From CAZMNY01 sp964567745 (lineage in GTDB: Bacteria; Planctomycetota; Planctomycetia; Pirellulales; Pirellulaceae): DNA of 64,000 nucleotides. The stretch is from contig CAZMNY010000001.1 of NCBI GenBank assembly GCA_964567745.1, positions 248,001 through 312,000 on the forward strand. Direction: 5' to 3'. This document shows positions 25,893-35,021 of this stretch, in pieces (position 1 is the stretch's first letter; each line of letters begins with the position of its first letter). Below the pieces are notes generated by a model that made no database searches, had not been told where the DNA came from, and saw nothing but the letters and a program-made list of their open reading frames with translations. Made by a program: the position numbers and the translations under genes.

Positions 25893-26390
25893 TCAATTGG
25901 GTCAGAATATATGATCGTTAACGTGGTGAACTGGTGGTTGAATCGAACATCGATGGGACGATTGCGACCGATGTGGAGCGAAAGAGCTCGAGCGGCGCGA
26001 AGGTGGTTAGCAAGTGTTTATCTTAGTTAGCGCGTCTGGGAAAAACAACGAGACGGTTCAGAACAGGCTGCCTTTTATGGACTTACGACGAATCCAAAGA
26101 TTGCGATCCGTACGATAGCGCCAACCGGTCCCTCGCAACCGCTGGTTTACTCGCACGGATTTTCCGCAGATTCGGCATACTCGGGATTTTCAACCGCTTG
26201 GACTCCACGAGCTGCAACCGAGGTCGGCCCCTGGACGTCATCGGGCGTCGCCCGTAGAATCCTCGTTTCCGAAGTCCCGCCCAATTTGTCGGCGGGACTT
26301 TTTGTTTTCGGTTTTGGGCTTGGCGTTCCTTACGGTGGTTCCCAGCGGCGGTTCGCTCAAGAAAGGCCCACAGCAAGGAGCACCGCGCGA
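25893..26390. other. divergent intergenic region with a rightward terminator
   Basis: About 500 bp between surE (leftward) and guaA (rightward) with no coding frame. It contains a small hairpin CGGGC-GTC-GCCCG (26243-26255) and a strong terminator (26273-26303) pointing towards guaA. No annotated rightward gene precedes that terminator. Confidence 0.6.
26273..26303 (+). terminator. intrinsic terminator upstream of guaA (possible attenuator)
   Basis: AGTCCCGCC and GGCGGGACT pair perfectly (9 bp) around CAATTTGTC, followed by TTTTTG and then TTTTC. It ends about 87 bp before the guaA ATG. Since no rightward gene lies before it in this divergent region, it must end a leader or small RNA. Confidence 0.8.
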
Positions 26391-27974
26391 ATGACCAGCT
26401 CTTCGCCTTCTTTCGCCCGACCTCAAGGCCAAACAGCAGACGAACGGATTCTCGTTCTCGATTTTGGCTCCCAGTACGCCCAGTTGATCGCTCGTCGAGT
26501 TCGCGAGCAGAACGTGTACTGCGAGATCGTACGGCACGACATCTCGGCCGAACGGCTGGCCGAATTGTCGCCGCGAGGCGTGATCCTATCCGGCGGACCC
26601 AACAGCGTCTATGAAGATGGGGCGCCGAAATGCGACCCGAAGATATTCACGAGCGGTTTTCCGATTCTCGGAATTTGCTACGGCATGCAACTGATGTGCG
26701 ACGCGATGGGCGCTCACGTCGACAGCGCGCCGGCTCGAGAATACGGGCGAGCCAAGGTCCGAGTCGAAACTCATGAAGGGCTGTTTGACGGGATTCCCGA
26801 AGAAACCGAAGTCTGGATGAGCCACGGCGATCAAGTCCAGCAAGTCTCTGATGATTTTGTACCGTTGGCCACGACCGAGACTTGCCCAATCGCCGCGATA
26901 CGACATTCGGAATTGCCGATCTATGGATTGCAATTCCATCCCGAAGTCACCCACACGCCTTTCGGCGGTCAAGTGCTAAGGAACTTCTTGCTGGATGTCT
27001 GCGAGTGCGGCGGGAATTGGAAGCTGGCGGACTTCGCCAAAGAACATATCGATCGAGTTCGTGAACTAGTCGGCGAAGCGCGAGTGATTTGCGGGCTCTC
27101 CGGAGGAGTCGACTCGGCCGTCACCGCCGCCTTGCTCTATCGAGCCATCGGCGATCAGCTGACATGCATTCTTGTCGACAACGGGCTGTTGCGGAAATCC
27201 GAACGTGACGACGTGGTGAGTGAATTCACAGGTCATTTCAAAACCGATTTGCATGTTGTTGACGCTGAGCAGCGGTTCCTTGCCCAACTGAAGGGTGTGA
27301 TCGATCCGCAAGAGAAGCGAAGAACGATCGGTCATGAATTTATTGAGTGCTTCAAGGCCGAGGCGAACCTGATCGAGGACGCCAAGTTTCTCGCCCAAGG
27401 CACGCTGTACCCCGATGTGATTGAGAGCGGAGCGGCACCGGACGGACCGGCCGCGACGATCAAGCTGCACCACAATGTCGGCGGTCTTCCCGAAGAGTTA
27501 GGGTTTGAGTTGATCGAGCCGTTGCGGGATCTGTTCAAAGATGAAGTCCGCAAACTCGGCCTCGAGTTGGGACTGCCTCTCGACCTTGTTTGGCGGCATC
27601 CGTTCCCCGGCCCGGGGCTTGCCGTGCGTTGCCTTGGCGAAGTAACCGCCGAGCGACTCGCCATTCTTCGCGAAGCCGACCATATCGTCGTGTCGGAAAT
27701 CAAAGATGCAGGGCTCTACCGCGAGACATCGCAAGCCTTTGCCGTTCTGCTGCCGATTCAAAGCGTCGGCGTCATGGGCGACGCTCGAACCTACGAACAG
27801 ACGATTGTCGTCCGCTGCGTCGACACCGACGATTTCATGACGGCGGATTGGAGCCGGCTGCCATACGACCTGTTGGCAACCATTTCAACTCGAATCATCA
27901 ACCAAGTCGCCGGCGTCAATCGCGTCGCCTACGACATCAGCACCAAGCCTCCCGCGACGATCGAGTGGGAATAG
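26391..27974 (+). CDS. guaA: GMP synthase (glutamine-hydrolysing)
   Basis: 527 residues from the ATG at 26391. The N-terminal class-I amidotransferase domain has VLDFGSQYAQLIARRVRE, the nucleophile Cys in GICYGMQLMCDA and the His-x-Glu pair in LQFHPEVTHT. The ATP pyrophosphatase domain has the P-loop SGGVDSAVTAALL. The dimerisation domain ends in the family signature KPPATIEWE. It aminates XMP to GMP in guanine nucleotide synthesis. An upstream terminator suggests leader-level regulation. Confidence 0.97.
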   Translation: MTSSSPSFARPQGQTADERILVLDFGSQYAQLIARRVREQNVYCEIVRHDISAERLAELSPRGVILSGGPNSVYEDGAPKCDPKIFTSGFPILGICYGMQLMCDAMGAHVDSAPAREYGRAKVRVETHEGLFDGIPEETEVWMSHGDQVQQVSDDFVPLATTETCPIAAIRHSELPIYGLQFHPEVTHTPFGGQVLRNFLLDVCECGGNWKLADFAKEHIDRVRELVGEARVICGLSGGVDSAVTAALLYRAIGDQLTCILVDNGLLRKSERDDVVSEFTGHFKTDLHVVDAEQRFLAQLKGVIDPQEKRRTIGHEFIECFKAEANLIEDAKFLAQGTLYPDVIESGAAPDGPAATIKLHHNVGGLPEELGFELIEPLRDLFKDEVRKLGLELGLPLDLVWRHPFPGPGLAVRCLGEVTAERLAILREADHIVVSEIKDAGLYRETSQAFAVLLPIQSVGVMGDARTYEQTIVVRCVDTDDFMTADWSRLPYDLLATISTRIINQVAGVNRVAYDISTKPPATIEWE

Positions 27975-28126
27975 GCAGAGGACCTCAGCAGTCATCTTCC
28001 AACAATAACGGGGCTGGTTGGGCAGGAATCGCAGCTATCTTTTTTCTCGGCAAAAGCTGTGAAGCGGCGTGAGATTTGAGACAATGCGCAGCGTTGGATG
28101 TCGTACTACAACGCTAGGAGACTCTC

Positions 28127-31100
28127 ATGATCTCGCATTGTGTTCGAATTCACTTCGCTGGACTTTGGATCGGCCTGGCCATCGTCTCGTTACTGCAGCC
28201 AACAAACTCTTGGGCGGCGGATCGAGATCAGCTGGTCAAGAGTTTGCTCGAGCAGGTCAAGGTCAAGCGCGGCGTATGCCTGGTGCTTGGACGCGACGGC
28301 GCCGTCGCGATCGACTTGGCAACGGAAAGCGAATTGCTTTTTGCCGTACGCGAGCCCGATGCGACTCAAGCGGGCGAACTACGCAAGCTCGCCGACCAAA
28401 GCGGACTTGGCATGCAACGTCTTGTCGTAAATCAGGGCGGTTACGCTCGGCTTCCGTTTGCGGACAACGTCGTCGATGCCGTTGTTGCGACGCAGGTTAG
28501 CGACGCGATGCTGAGTGAGTTGAAGATTGGCGAGGTGTTGCGAGTGCTGCGACCGGGCGGACGAGCGATCATCGGCAACGCGATTAATAGCGGCGGGCCC
28601 AATGCGTCGATCGAGGCGATCGGCGGATGGGCGAAGAACAACGGCGCGAACCGCGAGGTGATGCGAGGTGTTTCCGGCGAATGGGTTTTGTTCGACAAGC
28701 CGATCCCGGAAGGACTCGACAACTGGTCGCATTGGGAAAACGCGCCAGACAACAATCCGGTCAGTCGCGACACAGAGATTCGCGCGCCCTACATGACTCA
28801 GTTCATGGCCGGCCCGCTCTACATCGGCATGCCGTCAATCACAACGGCCGCGGGAGGCCGCACGTTCTTGGCTGTCGGCCATATCGCCCATCACCGGCGC
28901 GAATGGAATATTCTCAACCGGCTGATCGTCCGCAACGGCTACAACGGAGTTGTGCTCTGGGACCGTAAGTTGCCGGAAGGCTATCTGGTTCACCGGTCGG
29001 CGTTCATTGCAACCGACGATGTGTTTCACATGATCGACGGGGACCGCTGCCTTCTGCTCGATGCCGCGACAGGTAAAGAAAAGGGCGAGATCCGCATTCC
29101 TGGTCTCAAAGGCGATTGGAAGTGGATGGTCCTGCAAGGCGATGTGCTGTATGTGCTGGCGGGAAAACCGGAGCCCGGCGCTGAGACCGTTCGAGGCGAC
29201 CGCACCTTTGGCGGTTGGAGTTGGGCCGACCTGAGCAAGGGCTATTACGGCAAACGAGTTCCTTACGGATTCGGTGACGCGTTGGCGGCCTACGACGTGA
29301 AGAAGCAAGTTACCTTGTGGGTTCACAAGGAGGACTCGCTAATCGACTCGCGAGGTATGGCTCTGCGAGACGGCAAGCTCTACGTCTATTGTCCAGATCG
29401 ACACTTCCGCGCTCTCTCGGCATCGGATGGAGAAGTGGTGTGGACGAACGCCGGCAAAGAGCTGCTCGAACTGATCGAACAACCCGGAAAGAAACTGAAA
29501 TCGACTCCGGGTTTCAAAACGATGTGTCTCGTTGTGGCGACGCCCAATGCGTTGATCGTACAAGGCCAGACCCGCAACAACGTCGTGGCCATTTCCACAA
29601 AAGATGGTTACAAACTTTGGACGAAACCGAAAATCACTAACAACCCCAACGCGATCTATGTCGACGGCAATGTGATCCTCGGCGTCGGTCCCGGCGGCAG
29701 CCACGTGGTGGTGGACCCAGTCTCCGGCGTGGTCAAAGAGAATCTGAAATTTAACAAGCGAGCTTGCACGCGGCTGACTGCCAGCGGCGACTCTTTCTTT
29801 TGCCGTGGCGAGGGGACTCTGCGTTATGACCGCGCAAGCAAGAAACTGCTGATCGACGGCGCGCAACGCCCCGCTTGCAATGACGGTGCCATTCCAGCTA
29901 ACGGCTTGTTGTACCTGGGCCCCTGGCAATGCGATTGCAATTTGTCGTTGATTGGAAATATCGCCAAGTGCTCCGCCGGCGATTTTCGCTTTGACATTAA
30001 AGCGACCGATGAAGAGCGACTGACCACGGTTGCAAGCGAGGTCGCAAGAACGGCGATGCTTGACATCACGGCCAAGGATTGGCCCACGTATCGCGGCAAC
30101 AATCGGCGCAGCGCGTCGTCGCTGGCGAGTCCATCCGGCAAAATGTCAACTCGCTGGACGTTCGCACCTCAACAGTCCTTTGCGCCGACGGCGCCAACCG
30201 CGGCCGGCGGACTGATATTTGTTTCCGGAAGCGACGGCGCGGTCCGAGCTTTCGCGGGCGACTCCGGTCAATTGAAGTGGAAATACCAGACGTCGGGCGT
30301 CGTAAAGTTTCCGCCTACCATCTGGGATGGCAGGGCGTTTGTCGGCAGCGGCGATGGTTACGTGCATTGCCTGGAAGCCTCGAGCGGCCGCTTGTTGTGG
30401 CGTTTCCAGGCGGCACCGGTCGAACGAAATATCGTCGTCTATGGCTCGCTCAGCTCAACATGGCCCGTCCATAGCGGCGTGCTTGTGGATGATGGCGTGG
30501 CCTACTTCGCCGCCGGGATCATCGATCAAGACGGAACTTACGTCTACGCCGTCGATGCCAAGACGGGAAGCATCCGCTGGCAGAATAACAGCTCGGGCCA
30601 CTTGAACGCCGACCTGCGTAAGGGCGTGAGCGTGCAAGGCAATCTCTCCATCCTCGGCAACCGATTGCTGATGGCCGGCGGCAACCAAGTCTCGCCCGCC
30701 ACATTCAACTTGAAGACGGGCGAATGTTTATCCAAGACGCCTCAACAGGGGCAGCCGAAAGCAAACAACGGGCGATTCGTTGGCGTGCTGGGCGACGAAA
30801 CCGTCGTTACCGGCGGTCGCATCCTGCACTCGGCTGCCGAAAACGTTTCCAACAAGAATAGTTTCATAGCAATCTCGCCTTCTGGCGGTATCGGACTCAA
30901 CCAAGGCGGCATTCCTCCTGCATGGAATGATGACGTCGTGAGCATGGTCAATTTCAAGCACGGCAAACTGGCGTGCTTTGATATCGAGAAGACAGTCGCT
31001 CGTTTGGGCAAGGGCCTTCGCCCGCCAAGCGACCGCAACCGACGTTTCCATAATCTGTTTAGCGCGCTCAGCAGTGACGGCGCTGTGCAATGGCAGACCG

Positions 31101-31360
31101 ACCTTAATCAGCCGAGCAAGTTTGAAGTCGTCTCGATGGCGGTCTGCCCTGACGTGGTTATCGCCGTGTTCGCGTACCAGCAACGAGTGCGGGCGAGAAT
31201 CGAATGGTCGGTCGCCGCATTCGATTTGAAGGACGGCAAGCAACTTTGGCGTCAACCGATCGCGGGCGAGCCCCTGCCAGGCGGATTGCTTGTCGATCGT
31301 GACGGTCGCGTCGTGATTACGACACTCGCTGGAGGCGTTGCATGTCTTGCCGGTCAGTAA
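28127..31360 (+). CDS. exported methyltransferase-like / double beta-propeller fusion
   Basis: 1,077 residues with a signal peptide (residues ~10-30, ending SWA). Residues ~32-175 follow a class-I methyltransferase fold (GVCLVLGRDGAVAIDLATES, RLPFADNVVDAVVATQ, VLRVLRPGGRAIIG). The glycine-rich SAM loop is degraded to LGRDG. Residues ~190-620 and ~640-1075 are two PQQ-type propellers with blades such as LFNDE-like LSASDGEVVWTNAGKELL, VRAFAGDSGQLKWKYQT, VHCLEASSGRLLWRFQA and VYAVDAKTGSIRWQN. A SAM-dependent reaction outside the cytoplasm is implausible, so the first domain is probably a binding module. Similar fusions occur in planctomycetes; function is unknown. Confidence 0.8.
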   Translation: MISHCVRIHFAGLWIGLAIVSLLQPTNSWAADRDQLVKSLLEQVKVKRGVCLVLGRDGAVAIDLATESELLFAVREPDATQAGELRKLADQSGLGMQRLVVNQGGYARLPFADNVVDAVVATQVSDAMLSELKIGEVLRVLRPGGRAIIGNAINSGGPNASIEAIGGWAKNNGANREVMRGVSGEWVLFDKPIPEGLDNWSHWENAPDNNPVSRDTEIRAPYMTQFMAGPLYIGMPSITTAAGGRTFLAVGHIAHHRREWNILNRLIVRNGYNGVVLWDRKLPEGYLVHRSAFIATDDVFHMIDGDRCLLLDAATGKEKGEIRIPGLKGDWKWMVLQGDVLYVLAGKPEPGAETVRGDRTFGGWSWADLSKGYYGKRVPYGFGDALAAYDVKKQVTLWVHKEDSLIDSRGMALRDGKLYVYCPDRHFRALSASDGEVVWTNAGKELLELIEQPGKKLKSTPGFKTMCLVVATPNALIVQGQTRNNVVAISTKDGYKLWTKPKITNNPNAIYVDGNVILGVGPGGSHVVVDPVSGVVKENLKFNKRACTRLTASGDSFFCRGEGTLRYDRASKKLLIDGAQRPACNDGAIPANGLLYLGPWQCDCNLSLIGNIAKCSAGDFRFDIKATDEERLTTVASEVARTAMLDITAKDWPTYRGNNRRSASSLASPSGKMSTRWTFAPQQSFAPTAPTAAGGLIFVSGSDGAVRAFAGDSGQLKWKYQTSGVVKFPPTIWDGRAFVGSGDGYVHCLEASSGRLLWRFQAAPVERNIVVYGSLSSTWPVHSGVLVDDGVAYFAAGIIDQDGTYVYAVDAKTGSIRWQNNSSGHLNADLRKGVSVQGNLSILGNRLLMAGGNQVSPATFNLKTGECLSKTPQQGQPKANNGRFVGVLGDETVVTGGRILHSAAENVSNKNSFIAISPSGGIGLNQGGIPPAWNDDVVSMVNFKHGKLACFDIEKTVARLGKGLRPPSDRNRRFHNLFSALSSDGAVQWQTDLNQPSKFEVVSMAVCPDVVIAVFAYQQRVRARIEWSVAAFDLKDGKQLWRQPIAGEPLPGGLLVDRDGRVVITTLAGGVACLAGQ

Positions 31361-31443
31361 CCGGCGAGGCCGCAAGCACCGCAAACGCTTTGTCCAACAA
31401 TCGAGATCGCTTAGAATGTCGTCGAACAATCTTGACGCGCCGT

Positions 31444-33294
31444 TCAGATATCCGACGGCAAAGCGATCCCCTGTTTGGAAAACTCAAGCGCCGTCACGCG
31501 GGCGGGCCCTGGGTAGACGGCCCTGGCAATCGGCAGGCCGGTCTTCGCGTCCCACGCCCGACCCTCGCCGCTCAAGTCGCCAGTCACCACGACGCGGCTA
31601 TCGGGGCTAAAACGCGCCGGCACAGGTTCACGCGAAAACGGAATCACGGCGCCGATTGGCGTCGCGGTTCTGGCGGCCCAGAGTCGCATTGTGGCGTCCG
31701 ACGATGCCGTCAGCATGCGTTTTCCGTCGGGCCAAAGAGCTTCAGCCACTCGGGCCGCATGCGGTTCAGCGCGGGGCCATCAAGCATATTGGCATTTCCG
31801 ACGACGGACGGGAATGGACAGCGGTTACGGTCGATGGTCTAGCTCGCACATGGCTCGCGCCCTCTCCCGTTCTTGGCACGGCAGACGCGATCATTCGTCG
31901 ACTTCGAGTCGATACGGGGTTTCAGATCGACGACAACCAAGTCTGCGTCGCGCTGACGCCAGAGCAATGGCGGGAAAGGGCGGACGAGCTGGAGCCTCGC
32001 CGCCGACTCGATTCAAAGCGGCAGTTGGCTTGGCACAGAGCTCGGGACGCCGATGCAGAAGAAGCCTCGGATTGGGTCGCCGCCCAGTGGCATCTAAAAC
32101 GCCTTCTCGAGGACGCACCGAATGACGGGCTGCTCTACGCAAGACTGGGGAACTGCCTTGTGCAGGCTGGCGACTTTCCCCGCGGCCGCGACCGATTATG
32201 CAGTCGCCCGTTCGTTCCTTCCCGAGTCATCAAGCAAGCTGTCGCGTTGGTTCCAATCGCGCGTTGACAAGGCAGTCAAGAAATCACATTGGCGCAAAGC
32301 GCTGTCGTACTTCGACCTGCTGATTGAGCAATCCGACGAGGCCGAAAATGACTGGCGATTGTACGCAGACCGAGCGATGGTCTTAAAGGAATTGGGGATG
32401 CAAGAGGCGAGAGCGCTCGACATCACCAGGGTGCTCGCCAAATGTGATTCATCATCGCAAGTGCTTTCCTACGTCGACGAATTTGCTCGGCAAGATGACT
32501 GGCAGCGAGTTGTCGAGTTGTTTGGGAAGGCATCCGACCTGGGCGCCATTTCGTTGGCCGATTGGCATCGCTACTCCCTGGCTCTATTGCATGCAGACGA
32601 CGATGACGCGTATCGGGATAACTGCGCGCTTTTGGTCGAGAATCTATTGCAACGCGAACTCTCGCCCAACTCGACCGCCGCGCTCGCTTGGCTGTGCGCG
32701 ATTGGACCGTCCAATTCAAACGACGCCGCCAAGGTAATACCTTTGATTGAAGCATCGCTGGCGACACTGCCACTCGAACGCAGCCGACAACGATACGCGC
32801 TGCTCAATACGCTTGGCGCCTTGCATCAGCGCTCCGGCTCGCCCGACAAGTCCATCGAACGATTGAACGAAGGACTGACGATTGTCGACGGAAAGGGCGA
32901 CCTGACCGATTGGGTCGTGCTGGCAATGGCTCATCATCAATTGGGGCAAGACAATCTAGTGCCGCGTCAACTCTAAAAATGGGGGTTGGCTTCGGCGTAA
33001 CTTGACTTGGCGGCGTACGATACAAACACTGCGATCCTAATTCTTAGTGTTGACGCTGCACTAGCTGCAAAGCGTTTGAAGCAAGCGGCGGCTATTGAAT
33101 CATCCGAGTCGACCGATGTTTGGCAACGATTGGAGCAGCGCGTCCTGCTTGCCGAAGCTCGCGCCAGCGTCGGCGAGAAGAGCGAGAAGAGTGTCGGCGA
33201 AAAGGACGACGGGACGAACAAACCTGAGCCGGGCGAAGCCGAGCTAAAACAAAAGCCTGCGAGCATCGACAACAAAGAGAGGAGCCAGCCCTAG
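31444..33294. pseudogene. rearranged remnant of a WD40-TPR protein kinase tail
   Basis: Several pieces of one gene type lie here in different frames and strands. On the minus strand 31444-31764 reads two WD40 repeats (LWPDGKRMLTASSDATMRLW, RFSPDSRVVVTGDLSGEGRA). On the plus strand from about 31735 comes the last WD blade and the linker typical of planctomycete Ser/Thr kinase C-termini (HIGISDDGREWTAVTVDGLA, RLRVDTGFQIDDNQ, ALTPEQWRERADEL), then TPR helices to about 32180. A frameshift at about 32176-32182 moves the TPRs to a second frame (to 32976). A third piece runs 33007-33294. No kinase domain remains. Confidence 0.75.
32122..32976 (+). CDS. TPR-rich frame within the kinase-tail pseudogene
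   Basis: The longest open piece of the remnant, up to 284 residues, beginning in register with TPRs only after about residue 20 (ATDYAVARSF). Helical repeats include HWRKALSYFDLLIEQSDEAE, WRLYADRAMVLKELG, RYALLNTLGALHQRSG and KSIERLNEGLTIV. The frame ends early at QDNLVPRQL, where relatives continue. It may still be translated as a stand-alone TPR protein, but no good ribosome binding site is seen; I regard it as part of the pseudogene. Confidence 0.4.
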   Translation: MTGCSTQDWGTALCRLATFPAAATDYAVARSFLPESSSKLSRWFQSRVDKAVKKSHWRKALSYFDLLIEQSDEAENDWRLYADRAMVLKELGMQEARALDITRVLAKCDSSSQVLSYVDEFARQDDWQRVVELFGKASDLGAISLADWHRYSLALLHADDDDAYRDNCALLVENLLQRELSPNSTAALAWLCAIGPSNSNDAAKVIPLIEASLATLPLERSRQRYALLNTLGALHQRSGSPDKSIERLNEGLTIVDGKGDLTDWVVLAMAHHQLGQDNLVPRQL

Positions 33295-33596
33295 CCGCGA
33301 TTCGCTCGAAGAAATTCGGTAGCCATGAATGGGTCGTCGCGGTTCCCGAGGCTGAAACGCAACACCAATTGCGACTGGGCAAGTTGGTGCGTTGGTAGAC
33401 GAAATCCCTTACCGTTGCTCGTATACCGCGATATTGGTAGGCTCGATGCCAATTCCCGCATAAATCCGATCCAAGATATGCGGTAACGAGTCAATATTCG
33501 CCGGGCTTCGGCGAAGGGGCTAGAGTAGATATGCGAGCTCAATTGAGCCGTGATGCCGGCAGTCCAATTCAGTTTTTCCCATAATGGCCAAGCTCA
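33295..33596. other. intergenic region
   Basis: About 300 bp after the pseudogene. An 83-codon minus-strand frame covers it but has no recognisable domain or ribosome binding site. I see nothing else that can be supported. Confidence 0.4.
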
Positions 33597-34604
33597 ATGC
33601 CCATCGAACTAAATTGTCCTTCCTGTAGTCAAACGCTCCGAGTACCCGACGATGCGGCTGGCAAACACGCCCGATGCGCCCAGTGCCAAGCCGTTATTCT
33701 TGTGCCGGGGAATGAAGCGCCCAGTTCGCCGCAGCCCCCTTCGCAACCGTCCGAATCACCGTTTGGCGGTCCGTCCCAGTCGCCGACGCCAATGCCGGCC
33801 AAGCCTGGTCCGCAGCAAGACATCAATCCGTTTCAATCTCCCACAACGCACGCGTTTCAAGACAAGCCGGGGTTCGGCGACGGTGATCCGAACAAGCCGG
33901 TGCGTCCGCAGGCTGCAGATTTCGGACCGATAATGGGCCGCGCCTTCGATCTGTGGAAAGCAAATCTTGGGCTGTTGGTCGGAGTTACGTTTGTTGTCGC
34001 GGGGATCAACTGGGTGATCAGTTTTACGAGTGGCGTTCTCATGGAAATTGGCGGACCCGAATTGGCGTTCCTGGGAATTGGCGTGAACATTTTGGCGTAC
34101 TTAGTCACGATCTTTTTGGGAATTGGCCAGGCCCAAATCATGCTCTCCATGGCTCGAAACCAACCTGCCGATTTTGGACAGCTCTTCGGCGGCGGCTCGC
34201 GATTTCTTCCTGTATTCGGCGGACTGTTGGTAGCTTTTGTCGTCTATTTTGCCCTAGCGATGGTTATCGCGGTTCCAGCGGTGATGCTGCTCGGCAACGC
34301 CGCAATTTTTCTGGTGATGATTTCGTCCGTGGTGCTAATGATTGGCATTTCGATCGTCATGTGGCCGTTCTATTGGCTCATTGTCGACAATCGCGCCGGA
34401 GTGATTGAGTCGTTTGGCGTCGCGTTGGACATGGGCAAACGAAACATCGGCACCACACTTGTTATCTGGTTGGCGTCGGTTGGCATCATGATGCTCGGCT
34501 TTGCGGCCTGCCTCGTCGGAATGCTCTTTGCCGCACCGCTTGTCGGAATGATGTATGCCGTTGGCTATTTGGCCATGTCGGGGCAAATACACAGCTACAG
34601 ATAA
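33597..34604 (+). CDS. zinc-ribbon multi-pass membrane protein
   Basis: 335 residues. A zinc ribbon opens the protein: CPSC at residues ~8-11 and CAQC at ~28-31 in LNCPSCSQTLRVPDDAAGKH. A Pro/Ser-rich linker (35-105) follows. Then come five to six membrane helices (GLLVGVTFVVAGINWVISF, LAFLGIGVNILAYLVTIFLG, PVFGGLLVAFVVYFALAMVI, IFLVMISSVVLMIGISIVM, TLVIWLASVGIMMLGFAACL). The loop VIESFGVALDMGKRNIG matches DUF975/GlpF-like integral membrane families where a similar helix precedes the last pair. Function is unknown. It is a common architecture in planctomycetes. Confidence 0.7.
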   Translation: MPIELNCPSCSQTLRVPDDAAGKHARCAQCQAVILVPGNEAPSSPQPPSQPSESPFGGPSQSPTPMPAKPGPQQDINPFQSPTTHAFQDKPGFGDGDPNKPVRPQAADFGPIMGRAFDLWKANLGLLVGVTFVVAGINWVISFTSGVLMEIGGPELAFLGIGVNILAYLVTIFLGIGQAQIMLSMARNQPADFGQLFGGGSRFLPVFGGLLVAFVVYFALAMVIAVPAVMLLGNAAIFLVMISSVVLMIGISIVMWPFYWLIVDNRAGVIESFGVALDMGKRNIGTTLVIWLASVGIMMLGFAACLVGMLFAAPLVGMMYAVGYLAMSGQIHSYR

Positions 34605-34625
34605 TCGAAGCGGCGCGTCGATTGT

Positions 34626-34928
34626 TTAGGCTGATTGCCCTTCCGATTTGGCCAGCTCGAGCAACGCAAGAATTGCGTCTTGATCGAACTGCTCCATGGA
34701 TGTCGTGCGAAGGCATGATTTGCCGCAGTTAGGCACGTCGAACTTTATCTTGAATTGGGCCAACGCCTTCGGCGCGACATATGAGCTCACATAGTGTTTC
34801 TGGGCGGCCAGGTGGGCCAGCCCAGGATAACTGAGTATGCCGTATTCGATTCCCTCTTCAATCTCGGACGCAAACTTCAGAAGCGTTTCGCGAACAATGC
34901 TGATTAAGGTCCCAAGTTTTCCAGGCAC
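34626..34928 (-). CDS. DUF1801-family protein, N-terminus doubtful
   Basis: 100 residues from a GTG at 34928. DUF1801 features are EIEEGIEYGILSYPGL, HLAAQKHYVSSYVAP and NCGKSCLRT, then DQDAILALLELA. The family's first helix usually reads like AAYLASVP-. Those residues are encoded in frame just upstream of the GTG, but there is no start codon before the preceding TGA. An ATG (MKCSETIVAS) lies in the neighbouring frame. The gene may carry an N-terminal frameshift. DUF1801 proteins resemble the iron-chaperone-like YdhG fold; the role is uncertain. Confidence 0.65.
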   Translation of the reverse strand: MPGKLGTLISIVRETLLKFASEIEEGIEYGILSYPGLAHLAAQKHYVSSYVAPKALAQFKIKFDVPNCGKSCLRTTSMEQFDQDAILALLELAKSEGQSA

Positions 34929-35021
34929 CGATGCTAGATACGCGGCTGGCGACGATCGTCTCGCTACATTTCATCAACCGCATATCCCGACACAATTCCT
35001 CGCGGAAATTGTCCGCGCGTG

